Source of the DNA: Paenibacillus sp. GM2 | Lineage (GTDB): Bacteria; Bacillota; Bacilli; Paenibacillales; Paenibacillaceae | DNA length: 64,000 nucleotides | Direction of reading: 5' to 3' | Assembly (NCBI RefSeq): GCF_900069005.2 | Contig: NZ_LN831279.1 | Coordinates: 1,360,612 to 1,424,611 of the forward strand | Shown here: positions 45,206 through 54,889 of the stretch, piece after piece | Numbering within the stretch: position 1 is the first letter of the stretch | How the letters are laid out: each line of letters starts with the position of its first letter | Made by a program: the position numbers and the translations under genes | The notes under the pieces: model-generated | What the model saw: the letters and a program-made list of their open reading frames with translations, nothing else | What the model was told of the DNA's origin: nothing | Database searches by the model: none

Positions 45206-47536
45206 ATGGAAAAGTACAAGATGTCCTCCGTTCCAATAGAGGAGCGGGTGCAGGACTTGCTCTCCCGGATGAATCTTCAGGAGAAGGTTGGACAGCTGAA
45301 TCAACGGATGTACGGATGGAATGCCTATGTTCGAAACGGCGATGGAATTTCGCTGACGGAAGCTTTTAAGCAGGAGGTTGCCTTTGGAGCCGGGATGGGG
45401 GCATTGTATGGATTGTTCCGCAGCGATCCTTGGTCGGGCGTCAATTATGAAAACGGAATCACAGTGGCAGAGAGCGCTGAAGCCGCGAACATGGTGCAGC
45501 GTTACGTAATAGAAAATACGCGATTGGGCATTCCGGTCTTATTATCAGAGGAATGTCCGCACGGACATCAGGCGCTGGATGGGACGCTTCTGCCGGTTAA
45601 CTTAGCCGTAGGCTCGACCTGGAACCCGGCGCTGATGCAGCAGGCTTACGCGTATGTGGCTGCGGAAATAAGAAGTCGAGGAGCCCATATCGGCCTCGTG
45701 TCAGCACTGGACATTTTACAGGACCCCCGTTGGGGACGTTCCGAGGAATGCTTCAGTGAAGACCCCCATTTGGCTGCACGCTTCGCGGAAGCAGCTGTTC
45801 GCGGGATGCAAGGAGCCGAGCCGGGTGAGCTGGCTTCTCCGAATAAGGTTGCTGTAGTACTGAAGCATTTATGTGCCCAGGGTGCGGGGCAGGGAGGGCG
45901 AAATGCGGGGCCGGCTGCGATCGGGCAGCGTGAGCTGCGCGAAATTCATCTGCCGGCAGCCAAAGCAGGAATGGAAGCCGGGGCAGCCGGATTTATGGCA
46001 GCGTATAACGAAATTGACGGGATTCCTTGTCACGCCAATCAGGCGCTGCTCACTGGTATTCTTCGCGAGGAATGGAAGTTCGATGGGATCGTGATGGCCG
46101 ACGGCTGTGCAATCGACCGGTTGCTGGCGCTAACTGGAAGTCATGAATCGGCCGCTGCGCTGGCTTTATCCTCCGGAGTGGATTTAAGCCTCTGGGATAA
46201 CTCGTTCTCAACGTTAGAAAGGGCAGTAAAGCAGGGGCTGGTGTCGGAAGTCCAGATAGACCAAGCGGTTAGCCGCGTACTGCTGCTTAAGTTCCGACTT
46301 GGCCTTTTTGATCATCCCTATACTGAGAAGCTGCGTGCGATTTCCGTTGTCGGCCGGCCGGAGTTCCAGCAGATTAATTTACAGGTCGCGCGCGAATCGG
46401 CGGTATTGCTGAAGAATGAAGGGAATTTGCTGCCCCTCGGCAAAGCAGGAGAGCTGCGGCGGATCGCGATAATCGGCCCTAATGCGGACCGCTTGTATAA
46501 CCAGCTAGGCGATTATACCAGCGTTCAACGTAATGGAACCGGGACCACGGTGCTGCAGGGCATCCGCATGTGCGCCCCGGAAGGCGTAGAGGTCGTTCAC
46601 GCCTGGGGCTGCGGCATTCGCGATGAATCGATGGCAGGGCTGAATGAAGCGGTGGAAGCTGCCAAAGAGGCGGATGTTGCGGTGCTCGTAATTGGTGGCA
46701 GCAGCGCACGCCAATTCGGCGGCAATTTCGACAGCAATGGTGCGGCGATCGTCTTGGAAGGCAGCCCATCCGAAATGGACTGCGGGGAAGGCGTGGATCT
46801 GGCGGACCTTTCGCTTGGCGGCATTCAGCTGCAGCTGGCTGAGGCGGTCGCTGCAACCGGAACGCCTGTAGTTACGGTGATCATCCAGGGGCGGCCGCAT
46901 GCTCTGACCGACATCGTCCAAATCAGCAATGCAGTGCTTTGCGGGTGGTATCCCGGCATGGAGGGCGGCCAGGCGATCGCTGAAATTCTGTTCGGGCAGG
47001 TGAACCCTAGCGGCAAGCTGCCGGTTTCGCTGCCACGTTCCGCTGCGCAGCTTCCGGTTTACTATAACCAGAAGGATCCGGGCCGACCGCGTGTTTATGT
47101 TGACATGCCTTCCGCTGCGCTGTACCCTTTTGGTTACGGATTAAGCTATACGACTTTTGAATATGGGCAGGTCATCTTGTCAGAGAATGAAGTTTCCACA
47201 GCTGCCTTGGAAGCAGGCAGGCGGATTACGGCGACGGCAACAGTTAAAAATGCAGGAGAACGAGACGGAGCCGAAACAGTTCAGTTGTATATTCAGGCCC
47301 GCGAATCGGGGATTACCCGGCGAATAGCCGAGCTGAAAGCTTTTCGCAAGATCGAATTACCTCCAGATGAGCAGCGGACGGTCACCTTCAGCATAGGCCT
47401 GGAGGAACTGGGAATCTGGAATCGGGAGATGAGGTTCGCGGCAGAGCCTTGCCGGGTTGTCATTCAAATTGGCGGCAGCTCCCGGAATACAGTCTCGGCG
47501 GAATTGGTAATTACTGGAGACAATTTGCCAACATAA
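45206..47536 (+). CDS. GH3-family glycoside hydrolase
   Basis: A 776-residue enzyme of the beta-glucosidase/beta-xylosidase family with three parts: the N-terminal barrel, a second alpha/beta domain (from about 395), and a C-terminal fibronectin-III-like domain. The nucleophile region is FDGIVMADGCAID (Asp299), with Gly in place of the usual Trp. KHLCAQGAGQGGRN replaces the usual KHFAxYG motif. No signal peptide, so it is cytoplasmic. ATG at 45206 follows AGGGGGA. It is probably the last gene of the system-1 operon. Confidence 0.92.
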   Translation: MEKYKMSSVPIEERVQDLLSRMNLQEKVGQLNQRMYGWNAYVRNGDGISLTEAFKQEVAFGAGMGALYGLFRSDPWSGVNYENGITVAESAEAANMVQRYVIENTRLGIPVLLSEECPHGHQALDGTLLPVNLAVGSTWNPALMQQAYAYVAAEIRSRGAHIGLVSALDILQDPRWGRSEECFSEDPHLAARFAEAAVRGMQGAEPGELASPNKVAVVLKHLCAQGAGQGGRNAGPAAIGQRELREIHLPAAKAGMEAGAAGFMAAYNEIDGIPCHANQALLTGILREEWKFDGIVMADGCAIDRLLALTGSHESAAALALSSGVDLSLWDNSFSTLERAVKQGLVSEVQIDQAVSRVLLLKFRLGLFDHPYTEKLRAISVVGRPEFQQINLQVARESAVLLKNEGNLLPLGKAGELRRIAIIGPNADRLYNQLGDYTSVQRNGTGTTVLQGIRMCAPEGVEVVHAWGCGIRDESMAGLNEAVEAAKEADVAVLVIGGSSARQFGGNFDSNGAAIVLEGSPSEMDCGEGVDLADLSLGGIQLQLAEAVAATGTPVVTVIIQGRPHALTDIVQISNAVLCGWYPGMEGGQAIAEILFGQVNPSGKLPVSLPRSAAQLPVYYNQKDPGRPRVYVDMPSAALYPFGYGLSYTTFEYGQVILSENEVSTAALEAGRRITATATVKNAGERDGAETVQLYIQARESGITRRIAELKAFRKIELPPDEQRTVTFSIGLEELGIWNREMRFAAEPCRVVIQIGGSSRNTVSAELVITGDNLPT

Positions 47537-47551
47537 ATATTAGCAGCTCAG

Positions 47552-47584
47552 ACTGTCGGCAAAGTCTTTGTCGGCAGTTTTTTT
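47552..47584 (+). terminator. Terminator of the system-1 operon
   Basis: ACTGTCGGCAAAG pairs with CTTTGTCGGCAGT, using G-T pairs, and is followed by seven T. Confidence 0.8.
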
Positions 47585-47602
47585 ATAATTGTATCTATTA
47601 AA

Positions 47603-47648
47603 GGGGCCATTTCTAATGTCGATTTCCCGACTTGGAGACGCTCCTTTT
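47603..47648. terminator. Second hairpin of the dispersed GGGGC/CTCCAAGTCG family
   Basis: GGGGC...GTCG pairs with CGACTTGGAGAC...GCTCC, followed by TTTTT. Its reverse complement shares CTCCAAGTCG and AAATCGAC with the hairpin at 35256. The remaining part to 47900 contains no gene I can support. Confidence 0.65.
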
Positions 47649-47916
47649 TACCTTTTAACCACTTGATAAGTACGATTACGCAATTTTGTATTCCCGTAGC
47701 GTTGTCCTCTGGATCATCCCATTTAACTTTGCCCATCTTTATAACTTGTTTAAATACTATTTTGAAACAGAAAAAGTAAAAAGATTAACACCATCTCGTA
47801 CATAAAAAGCAAGGCCCGGCACGGACTGTGTTATATGATAGATTCGAAGAATAACGGGGGATTTCACGGTATGGGGCTCCTTTTTTCAGTTATCAATGGT
47901 CTGTTTTCGATCAAAA

Positions 47917-47947
47917 GTCAAAATTGTTCACATAAGGTCAAAAATAG
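47917..47947 (+). promoter_or_regulatory. System-2 motif, site A (before the GH88 gene)
   Basis: GTCAAAATTGTTCAC is followed 20 bp later by a second half, GTCAAAAATAG. The -10 candidate TATTAT (47975-47980) lies about 39 nt behind the second half. Confidence 0.6.
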
Positions 47948-48017
47948 CCCCTACTAGGAAGGCACTGGACTTCTTATTATAGGCTTAAGACAACATGACT
48001 CGAAAGGAGCAAGTACG

Positions 48018-49142
48018 ATGTGGAACAAGGCGATTGAAGATGCGGTAAGTAAGGTTAGGGCAAATATGGAGCGGTTCGGAACGAGATTCCCGCATATTAG
48101 TACGGACGGCGTCTATCAGCTGAATGACAATGAGGATTGGACGAACGGATTCTGGAGCGGGATGCTGTGGCTGTGCTATGAGTATACGGGAGATGAGGCC
48201 TTCCGCGAGAAGGCGATCGAGACGGTAAAAGATTTCCGCCGCCGCTTTGATGCGAAGATCGTGCTGGATCATCATGACATCGGCTTTTTGTATTCCCTAT
48301 CCTCGAAGGCGCAATGGATTATTGAAAAGGATGAAAGCGCTCGCCAATTGACCCTAGAGGCAGCGGATCACCTCTTGAAGCGTTGGCGGCCAGCCGGAGG
48401 CGGCTACATCCAGGCGTGGGGACGCGAGGGCGATCCCAAAGAGGCCGGAAGGATTATCATTGATTGCCTGTTGAACCTGCCGCTGCTGTTCTGGGCAGAG
48501 CAGCAGACCGGCGATCCGAAGTATCGCGAGGTCGCGATTACGCAGGCTGAGAAGACGAGACGTTATATTGTGCGTGGAGACGATAGCTCCTATCATACTT
48601 TCTTCTTCGATCCTAGCACGGGCGAACCGATCGGCGGAGCTACGCATCAAGGCTATACAAACGGTTCAACCTGGACACGCGGCCAGGCATGGGGGGTATA
48701 CGGATTTGCCCTAGCTTATCGTTACACAGGCGATCCTATATTCCTGGAGACTTCAAGAAGAATGGCGCGCTATTTCCTCTCCCATTTGCCTGAGGATCAT
48801 GTAGCTTATTGGGACTTTAATGCGCCGATAGACAAAGACACCTACCGTGACAGCTCAGCTTCCGCTATCGTAGCGGCGGGTCTGCAGGAGCTGTTGGAGC
48901 ATCTGGATGAGCAGGATCCGGATCGGGAGTACTTCAAGCAAGCCTTGACCGATTCCTTGACCTCCCTGGTAGAGAATTACTCCACGATAGGGGAGGAAGC
49001 GGAAGGACTGCTGAAGCGCGGTTCTTATTATGTACGTGGCGGACTGTCGCCGGATGATTATATGATCTGGGGCGATTACTACTATCTTGAAGCCTTAATG
49101 CGTCTGGAAAAAGGAATAAAGGGGTATTGGTATGAACGTTAA
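48018..49142 (+). CDS. GH88-family unsaturated uronyl hydrolase
   Basis: A 374-residue alpha/alpha-barrel enzyme that removes the unsaturated uronic acid left by polysaccharide lyases. The two catalytic aspartates fit Asp87 in VLDHHDIGFLY and Asp149 in RIIIDCLLNLP, as in Bacillus unsaturated glucuronyl hydrolase. GYTNGSTWTRGQAWGVYGFA is also typical. It is cytoplasmic. It overlaps the next lyase gene by 11 bp, so the two act on the same substrate. Confidence 0.92.
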   Translation: MWNKAIEDAVSKVRANMERFGTRFPHISTDGVYQLNDNEDWTNGFWSGMLWLCYEYTGDEAFREKAIETVKDFRRRFDAKIVLDHHDIGFLYSLSSKAQWIIEKDESARQLTLEAADHLLKRWRPAGGGYIQAWGREGDPKEAGRIIIDCLLNLPLLFWAEQQTGDPKYREVAITQAEKTRRYIVRGDDSSYHTFFFDPSTGEPIGGATHQGYTNGSTWTRGQAWGVYGFALAYRYTGDPIFLETSRRMARYFLSHLPEDHVAYWDFNAPIDKDTYRDSSASAIVAAGLQELLEHLDEQDPDREYFKQALTDSLTSLVENYSTIGEEAEGLLKRGSYYVRGGLSPDDYMIWGDYYYLEALMRLEKGIKGYWYER

Positions 49143-51306
49143 CGGTACGGAAGCCAGTCATCAGGACAAAGTTTATTCGGTCTTTTCGCTGCTGCAGCTG
49201 GAGAAGCCTGAATTAGCGGATGTAGCTGCAGCGGTTAAGCAGGATCACTATGAAGAGGCGCTGCAAGCCTTGCATCGTTATTATCTGGAGCGTCATCTGC
49301 CAGGAAACCGAAGGTCCTGTGAGGAGACTGCTCAGATTACCGATTATGTCAAAGAGAACTGGGCGGATGAAGTGGCGATGGTGATGAAGACGGCCGATGA
49401 AGTCGTCAACCAGACATTTCTATTCCAATTCCCGTGGGATATGGAACGGACGCAGGTTCCGGTTACGTTTGATGGAGCCATGGATTGGAACTGCATTCCG
49501 GATGTCGATCCGGAATGGGCATATATGCTGAATCGGCATCGCTACTGGATCGCTCTCGGTCAGGCCTACGCCATGACCGGAGAGGATAAATATGCGGCGG
49601 CATTATGCCGCCAGCTTGAGGATTGGATCGATCGCAATCCGGTGCCGAGCGAGCCTACCCGCGATACGCTCAACTGGCGTACGATTGAAGCAGGTCTGCG
49701 CGGCAGCAACTGGATTAAGACGCTGCGTTATGTGTGGGATTCCCCGCTGTTCACGCCGGTCTTGCTGGCGAAAGTGCTGATCTCCTTATCCGAGCATGCC
49801 CGGTATTTGGCGGAGGCCTTTACAGGCTGGAAGCGAATCAGCAACTGGGGGGTGCTGGAGACGAACGGATTGTTCCCGATTGCCTTAACCTTCCCGGAGC
49901 TGAAAGGTTCCGAGCAGTGGCGCAGTCTGGCCGAAGAGCGCCTTGGAGAGACGGCACGCATTCAGGTGATGGCAGACGGAATTCATTGGGAGCAATCGCC
50001 AACCTATCATCATGAGGTGATGTGCTGCTATCTCGATTGTCTATATTTAGCCGAGCAGCATGGGATTAAGCTGGACGAGGATTTCCGCGGCAAAGTACAC
50101 GAGATGGCTATGGCTTCCTTGTATTGGGCTAATCCCGGTCATAGGCAGCCTATGTTCGGCGACAGCGATGATAATGATGTTCGTTCCTTATTGACGTACG
50201 CGGCGGCGCTATTCAAGGATGGAACTTTACGTTTCGGCGCTGATCAGCAGATGGACTATGATAGTGCGTGGCTGCTGGGAATGGAAGCCATTAGAAACTA
50301 TGAGAGCTTGAGTTCTGTGGAGCCTGCGGAAAGATCTCATGCTTTTATCCACTCCGGGCATTATGTAATGCGTTCAGGCTGGAGCGAGCAGGATTTGTAT
50401 ATGTACTTCCACTGCGGGCCGCAAGGCGGCGGACACGGACATGCGGATATGCTGCATATTGACCTGCACGCTTACGGGAAGGAATTTCTAACGGATCTCG
50501 GCAGATACAATTACAGTGACCATACACCGGTCCGGCAGGCATTAAAAGAAAGCGCAGCCCATAACACGACAACGGTGGATGACAGCGGATTTACAGAAAT
50601 TGCTGACACCTGGATGTTTGATCGCATTGCCAGCCCGTTGGGCAGCAAATGGATTAGTCGTCCTGATTACGACTATGTAGAAGGCAGCCATGATGGATAT
50701 TTGCGCTTGGACGATCCGGTGCTCGTGAATCGGAGAATTATTTTTATCAAGCCGCATTACTGGCTGCTCGTTGACCGCTTCCAAAGTAAGGGAGAACATC
50801 AGTACAAGCAGCATTTCCATTTCGGGTCGGGTGCAATCGGATTAGAGGAGAACTCACGAATCTGTCGTACGCAAAATGACGGAGAAGCGAACCTGCTCAT
50901 CATCCCGATCCAGAGTGAAGGATTACATGCCGAAGTCTCCGAGAGCGTTATTTCTCGTGAGTATAATTTGCTGGAGTCTAGCCCTCAGCTGACTTATTCA
51001 CGGAGTGGTAGCGGATTGACCACCATGATGCAATTGCTCTACCCGCTGCGTCCTGGTGAGTTGGCAGCCCCGCAAGTGAATAAGATCCCGGTATTCCGTC
51101 ATACTGGTGAACAGGTCGAGGATGCCCAGGCTGAGGCATGTCGGATTGTCCATCCTGAATTAGGAACTGAGCATATCCTGGTGATCAGTCATAAGGTGCC
51201 AACAGGTCATTACGATTCCTATGTAGTGGATGGCGTACAGATTTTTGGAGAGATCGTGCTTATTGCGGGCTCAACGGACAAAAGGCAAATTACGGTTATA
51301 AATTAA
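49132..51306 (+). CDS. Heparinase II/III-type polysaccharide lyase
   Basis: A 724-residue protein with an N-terminal alpha-toroid (NWRTIEAGLRGSNWIKTLRY, WEQSPTYHHEV) and a C-terminal beta-sandwich. The heparinase II/III block is GGGHGHADMLHIDLHAYGKE, continued by FLTDLGRYNY and AHNTTTVDD. Such lyases split uronate-containing polysaccharides such as heparin-like glycans, alginate or related polymers; the exact substrate cannot be read. No signal peptide is seen, so it acts on imported oligosaccharides with the GH88 enzyme. Confidence 0.9.
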   Translation: MNVNGTEASHQDKVYSVFSLLQLEKPELADVAAAVKQDHYEEALQALHRYYLERHLPGNRRSCEETAQITDYVKENWADEVAMVMKTADEVVNQTFLFQFPWDMERTQVPVTFDGAMDWNCIPDVDPEWAYMLNRHRYWIALGQAYAMTGEDKYAAALCRQLEDWIDRNPVPSEPTRDTLNWRTIEAGLRGSNWIKTLRYVWDSPLFTPVLLAKVLISLSEHARYLAEAFTGWKRISNWGVLETNGLFPIALTFPELKGSEQWRSLAEERLGETARIQVMADGIHWEQSPTYHHEVMCCYLDCLYLAEQHGIKLDEDFRGKVHEMAMASLYWANPGHRQPMFGDSDDNDVRSLLTYAAALFKDGTLRFGADQQMDYDSAWLLGMEAIRNYESLSSVEPAERSHAFIHSGHYVMRSGWSEQDLYMYFHCGPQGGGHGHADMLHIDLHAYGKEFLTDLGRYNYSDHTPVRQALKESAAHNTTTVDDSGFTEIADTWMFDRIASPLGSKWISRPDYDYVEGSHDGYLRLDDPVLVNRRIIFIKPHYWLLVDRFQSKGEHQYKQHFHFGSGAIGLEENSRICRTQNDGEANLLIIPIQSEGLHAEVSESVISREYNLLESSPQLTYSRSGSGLTTMMQLLYPLRPGELAAPQVNKIPVFRHTGEQVEDAQAEACRIVHPELGTEHILVISHKVPTGHYDSYVVDGVQIFGEIVLIAGSTDKRQITVIN

Positions 51307-51387
51307 TGAATGCCTAAGGGATGACGAACTGATAAAATAGAGATGAGAGTTCAATTGAACTACCTACAGAGAGAGGCGCGGGAGTGC

Positions 51388-53103
51388 ATGTTCAAATTAA
51401 CATACTATAGACGAATTCAGCTGTCATTCCTGGTACTTATCTTCATCCCATTGATTGTCGTCTCGACCGTCTCATTTCTGTTAATTCGCGGTTCGATGGT
51501 CGAGAAGCTTCAGCTCAGCAATGAGAATTTTCTGAATGTAATGACCGACGAGATGAACAAGACAGTTGATGATGTCACGTTCGCATCCCATTTTATTGTA
51601 AACGATGCCAATGTACGAGCCAATTTAAAGTCTTTTGCCGATACGAAGCGAATCAATAATTACAATGATTATGTACTGTTTACACAAATTCAGGATTTGT
51701 TCAATCTAATTAACACAAAGCCGCTGAACAACAATATTCGCATGTATCTTGTGAACCGTCAGCATTTTGTTATTTCTTCCGGAACGGAGAACTTGACGGG
51801 GATGAATGCCAGTGTGACCCAGTTGATGAAGCGAGTGGATCTGAATGAACCTGAGAAGCTGCAGTGGCTTGGTATGGCTGACAGTGGTCTTGGCAACAGA
51901 AGCTACTATATTGCCAGGGTTATCTACGACAGTCGGGAGAAGCAGTATGTATCCGTTCTGCTAGTCTCGATTGCGGAATCCTATTTTAGCAAGTTATTAA
52001 GTCCTGTGGAGTTTGGCAAGGTCGCGGTATTTGATTCTTCGGGCGAATTGATTTCCGGAAATCCGGAATTGTCTCTAGAAGAGAATACAGAATCCGGCCA
52101 CAATGTACGAACGTTCCGCGACATCTCTAAGTCAAGCTGGAAGCTTGTCTATGAGGCATCGGAGAAAGAATGGTCCGGTCAAATTTCACGTACGTTCTAC
52201 ACAGGATTGATCGTCGTTATTCTGCTGTTCCTTGTCTTCCTGATGACCTCCATGGTGATCGCCAAGCGGCTGCATAGTCCGATCCACAAGCTGCAGCGGG
52301 TTGTTCGTCAATTTGGTCTTGGCAATCTGGATGTGCGGCTGGATATTAAAGGCAGGGATGATATCGCCGAACTGGGCCGTACGCTGAACACCATGCTGGA
52401 TCAACTGCAGCAGCTGATTCACGATATCGAGCAGGAGCAGGAGCAGAAGCGGGTCATGGAATTGGAAGCGCTGTTTATGCAGATTCGCCCTCATTTTCTG
52501 ATCAATACGCTGAATTCAATCAAATGCAGTCTCATCCTACAGCAGGACAAGCTGCATAGCGGAATTATTGATTCCCTTATGAGCCTTCTGCGCGCTTATC
52601 TGAAAGTGAACGAACCGACGACTCTGGAGGAAGAATGCAAGCTGCTCGCTCACTATGTAGACATTATGAAGATACGCAGTGAGATCCCGTTGAAGCTTGA
52701 GATTGATCTGGAGCCGAAGACGAAAGAACTGATCGTACCCAAGCTTATTCTACAGCCGCTGGTCGAGAATGCGATCGTGCATGGATTTGTGGATCATCCG
52801 TCGCCAACGATTCGAGTTATCTCGAGGCAAGTCGCAGGCGGAATTAGGATTGAGATTGAGGATAATGGAAGCGGTATAGAAGAAGAGACGTTAGGAAGGC
52901 TTAACCGCAGACTCATGTTCAATGACGAAGAGGACGGTTCTTATCAGAGAGTCGGATTGATCAATGTCGTTCAGAGATTGAGATTGACCTTTGGAGAAGA
53001 AGCTGCAATGACGATCAGCAACCTCCAGCAGGGAGGTACTTCGGTTTCTCTGTATTTGCCTCTGGGGATACACCATGTTTTTCTATCTGGGGGGAATGAA
53101 TAA
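51388..53103 (+). CDS. YesM-family sensor histidine kinase (system 2)
   Basis: A 571-residue kinase with a membrane helix (about 10-35), an outer sensor domain, a second helix (about 268-290) and HAMP. His369 lies in QIRPHFLINTLNSIK, and the N-box is QPLVENAIVHGF. ATG at 51388 gives the usual short N-terminus; an ATG 45 bp upstream lacks a ribosome site. Its stop overlaps the next start (TAATG). Confidence 0.92.
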   Translation: MFKLTYYRRIQLSFLVLIFIPLIVVSTVSFLLIRGSMVEKLQLSNENFLNVMTDEMNKTVDDVTFASHFIVNDANVRANLKSFADTKRINNYNDYVLFTQIQDLFNLINTKPLNNNIRMYLVNRQHFVISSGTENLTGMNASVTQLMKRVDLNEPEKLQWLGMADSGLGNRSYYIARVIYDSREKQYVSVLLVSIAESYFSKLLSPVEFGKVAVFDSSGELISGNPELSLEENTESGHNVRTFRDISKSSWKLVYEASEKEWSGQISRTFYTGLIVVILLFLVFLMTSMVIAKRLHSPIHKLQRVVRQFGLGNLDVRLDIKGRDDIAELGRTLNTMLDQLQQLIHDIEQEQEQKRVMELEALFMQIRPHFLINTLNSIKCSLILQQDKLHSGIIDSLMSLLRAYLKVNEPTTLEEECKLLAHYVDIMKIRSEIPLKLEIDLEPKTKELIVPKLILQPLVENAIVHGFVDHPSPTIRVISRQVAGGIRIEIEDNGSGIEEETLGRLNRRLMFNDEEDGSYQRVGLINVVQRLRLTFGEEAAMTISNLQQGGTSVSLYLPLGIHHVFLSGGNE

Positions 53104-54689
53104 TGTATAGAGTCATGCTTATCGATGATGATGTTCCCATGCTTAAAGTGCTGCAGCAGATGATCGACTGGGAAGCGAACAATCTGCAAATTGTCGGGAC
53201 GACCTATTCAAGCGTGAAGGCCATGCATATGTTTGAAGAGGTTCAGCCGGATATCGTAATTACAGATATAGGGCTGCCGCAGAAGAACGGAATTGAGCTG
53301 GCCGACAGCTTTACCTCGATCAAGCCGGATGTGCGGGTGATCTTCCTGACCTGTCATGAAGATTTCAACTATGCCCAGCAGGCAATCAAGCTGAAAGCGG
53401 ATGACTATCTGATCAAGGATCAACTGACTGCGGAGCAGCTGCAGAAGAGCTTGGAGAAATCCGTCACGATTCTGAAGTCCAGAAGCGGTCTGGTTCGCTG
53501 GAAGACTTCTAATTACAACAGCCAGCTATTCCGTCAGGATTTACTGAAGAGGGTCATTGACCGGGCACCGTCCGAGATGACGATGGCGTATGCTTCGCAA
53601 ATCGGAGTCTCCTGGAATTATCCGTGGTTCATGCTGGGTGTCGTGAATGTACAATTTTCCAGCTTTGATAAACGATACAAGCAGAATGAATATCAGCTCA
53701 TTTTGTACGCGATATACAATATTGCGCTGGAGCTGTCCGAATCGTTTGAAGGAATTACACCGATTCTGGAAAAAGACCACATCGCGATTTTGTACAATTT
53801 CCGCATAAATCTGGCTCAGAATGCGACACAGCATTTTAGCAATTTCCTGCAGCAGCTGCGTTCCAAGTGTGTAAACTATCTTAAAATTCAGCCCAGCATT
53901 GTATCGGTAACAGATAAAATGGAGCTGGATTCCGTCGGGCCAGCCTATCAGCAAATATTGCAAGGTAAATTGGAGTTTTATGAAACGGCCGATTACACGA
54001 TTGCTGATCTTTCCCAGAGCGCTGTCCCGATCTTCCAGCAGGCCCCGCAAGGTTTCCTGAATAGCTGTGTATCGCAGCTGGAGCAGGCGGTCATCAAGCA
54101 AGATCTGGACGGTATCCACAGCATTCTGCTGGAGATCGCCAGAAATGCCCGGGAATCGATGATCGAACCGGGTGATTTTGCGAAGGAGCTTTCTTTTATG
54201 CTGCGGGGGATTGAACTGATGTTCTCTAACTTGAAGTTTGAAGAGGATCTGTTCAAATATTTAGCCTTATCTCGCACACTAAGCGATTCCATGGAGCTGA
54301 TTGAGCGCAAGCTCGTCCAGATTACGGAGAGCAGGGACAAGCAGGGGAGCAATACGACTCAGGAGCCGAAGCTGCAGGTCATTCAGCAATATATTGAGCA
54401 GCATCTGGCGGATAATATCACTTCGATCGACATGGCGCGTTATCTATACTTGAATCCGAGCTACTTCTCCCGTTATTTCAAACGGATGACGGGGCTGACT
54501 TTTACCGATTATGTGCATCAGTACAAGATGAAGCTGGCGACTAAGATGCTGAAGATGTCCAATCAAAACCTGGAATCGATGGCGATCGGCCTGGGGTATT
54601 CGGACAGAACCTATTTCTCCAAAGTATTTAAGAAATACGTAGGCACAACGCCAAGCGAATATAAAGCCAAGCATACGGCGCGCAAATAA
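53103..54689 (+). CDS. YesN-type AraC-family response regulator (system 2)
   Basis: A 528-residue regulator with a receiver (Asp55 in IVITDIGLPQ, Lys in DDYLIKDQ), a middle region, and a C-terminal AraC domain (MARYLYLNPSYFSRYFKRMT, LGYSDRTYFSKVFKKYVGTT). It is the likely activator at the three system-2 motifs (47917, 54792, 56713), inferred from position. Confidence 0.93.
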   Translation: MYRVMLIDDDVPMLKVLQQMIDWEANNLQIVGTTYSSVKAMHMFEEVQPDIVITDIGLPQKNGIELADSFTSIKPDVRVIFLTCHEDFNYAQQAIKLKADDYLIKDQLTAEQLQKSLEKSVTILKSRSGLVRWKTSNYNSQLFRQDLLKRVIDRAPSEMTMAYASQIGVSWNYPWFMLGVVNVQFSSFDKRYKQNEYQLILYAIYNIALELSESFEGITPILEKDHIAILYNFRINLAQNATQHFSNFLQQLRSKCVNYLKIQPSIVSVTDKMELDSVGPAYQQILQGKLEFYETADYTIADLSQSAVPIFQQAPQGFLNSCVSQLEQAVIKQDLDGIHSILLEIARNARESMIEPGDFAKELSFMLRGIELMFSNLKFEEDLFKYLALSRTLSDSMELIERKLVQITESRDKQGSNTTQEPKLQVIQQYIEQHLADNITSIDMARYLYLNPSYFSRYFKRMTGLTFTDYVHQYKMKLATKMLKMSNQNLESMAIGLGYSDRTYFSKVFKKYVGTTPSEYKAKHTARK

Positions 54690-54705
54690 TCATAGGGAGC
54701 AGAAT

Positions 54706-54744
54706 AAGCGTGGTAAATTGTTCAACAATTTGCTGCGCTTTTTT
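54706..54744 (+). terminator. Terminator after the system-2 regulator
   Basis: AAGCG..AAATTGTT pairs with ACAATTT..CGCTT, followed by six T. Confidence 0.85.
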
Positions 54745-54791
54745 GCATTTTAAAAAGACTTGTATTGCCATAAGTTCGGCGTTCGCTAGAA

Positions 54792-54827
54792 GTCAAAATC
54801 GTGCACACTCCTGGTCATAATCACTCC
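54792..54827 (+). promoter_or_regulatory. System-2 motif, site B (before the permease genes)
   Basis: GTCAAAATCGTGCAC is followed 22 bp later by GTCATAATCACTCC. The -10 candidate TACTAT/TATAAG lies about 40 nt behind the second half. Confidence 0.6.
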
Positions 54828-54889
54828 TTCTAGTTGCCTACGAATATATTACTATAAGGATAACTTATTAATTGTTGAGGTGATACAAC

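Noticed and set aside
47548-47736. Minus-strand 62-codon frame behind the GH3 gene
   Set aside because: It covers two terminator hairpins, and no ribosome site is seen.
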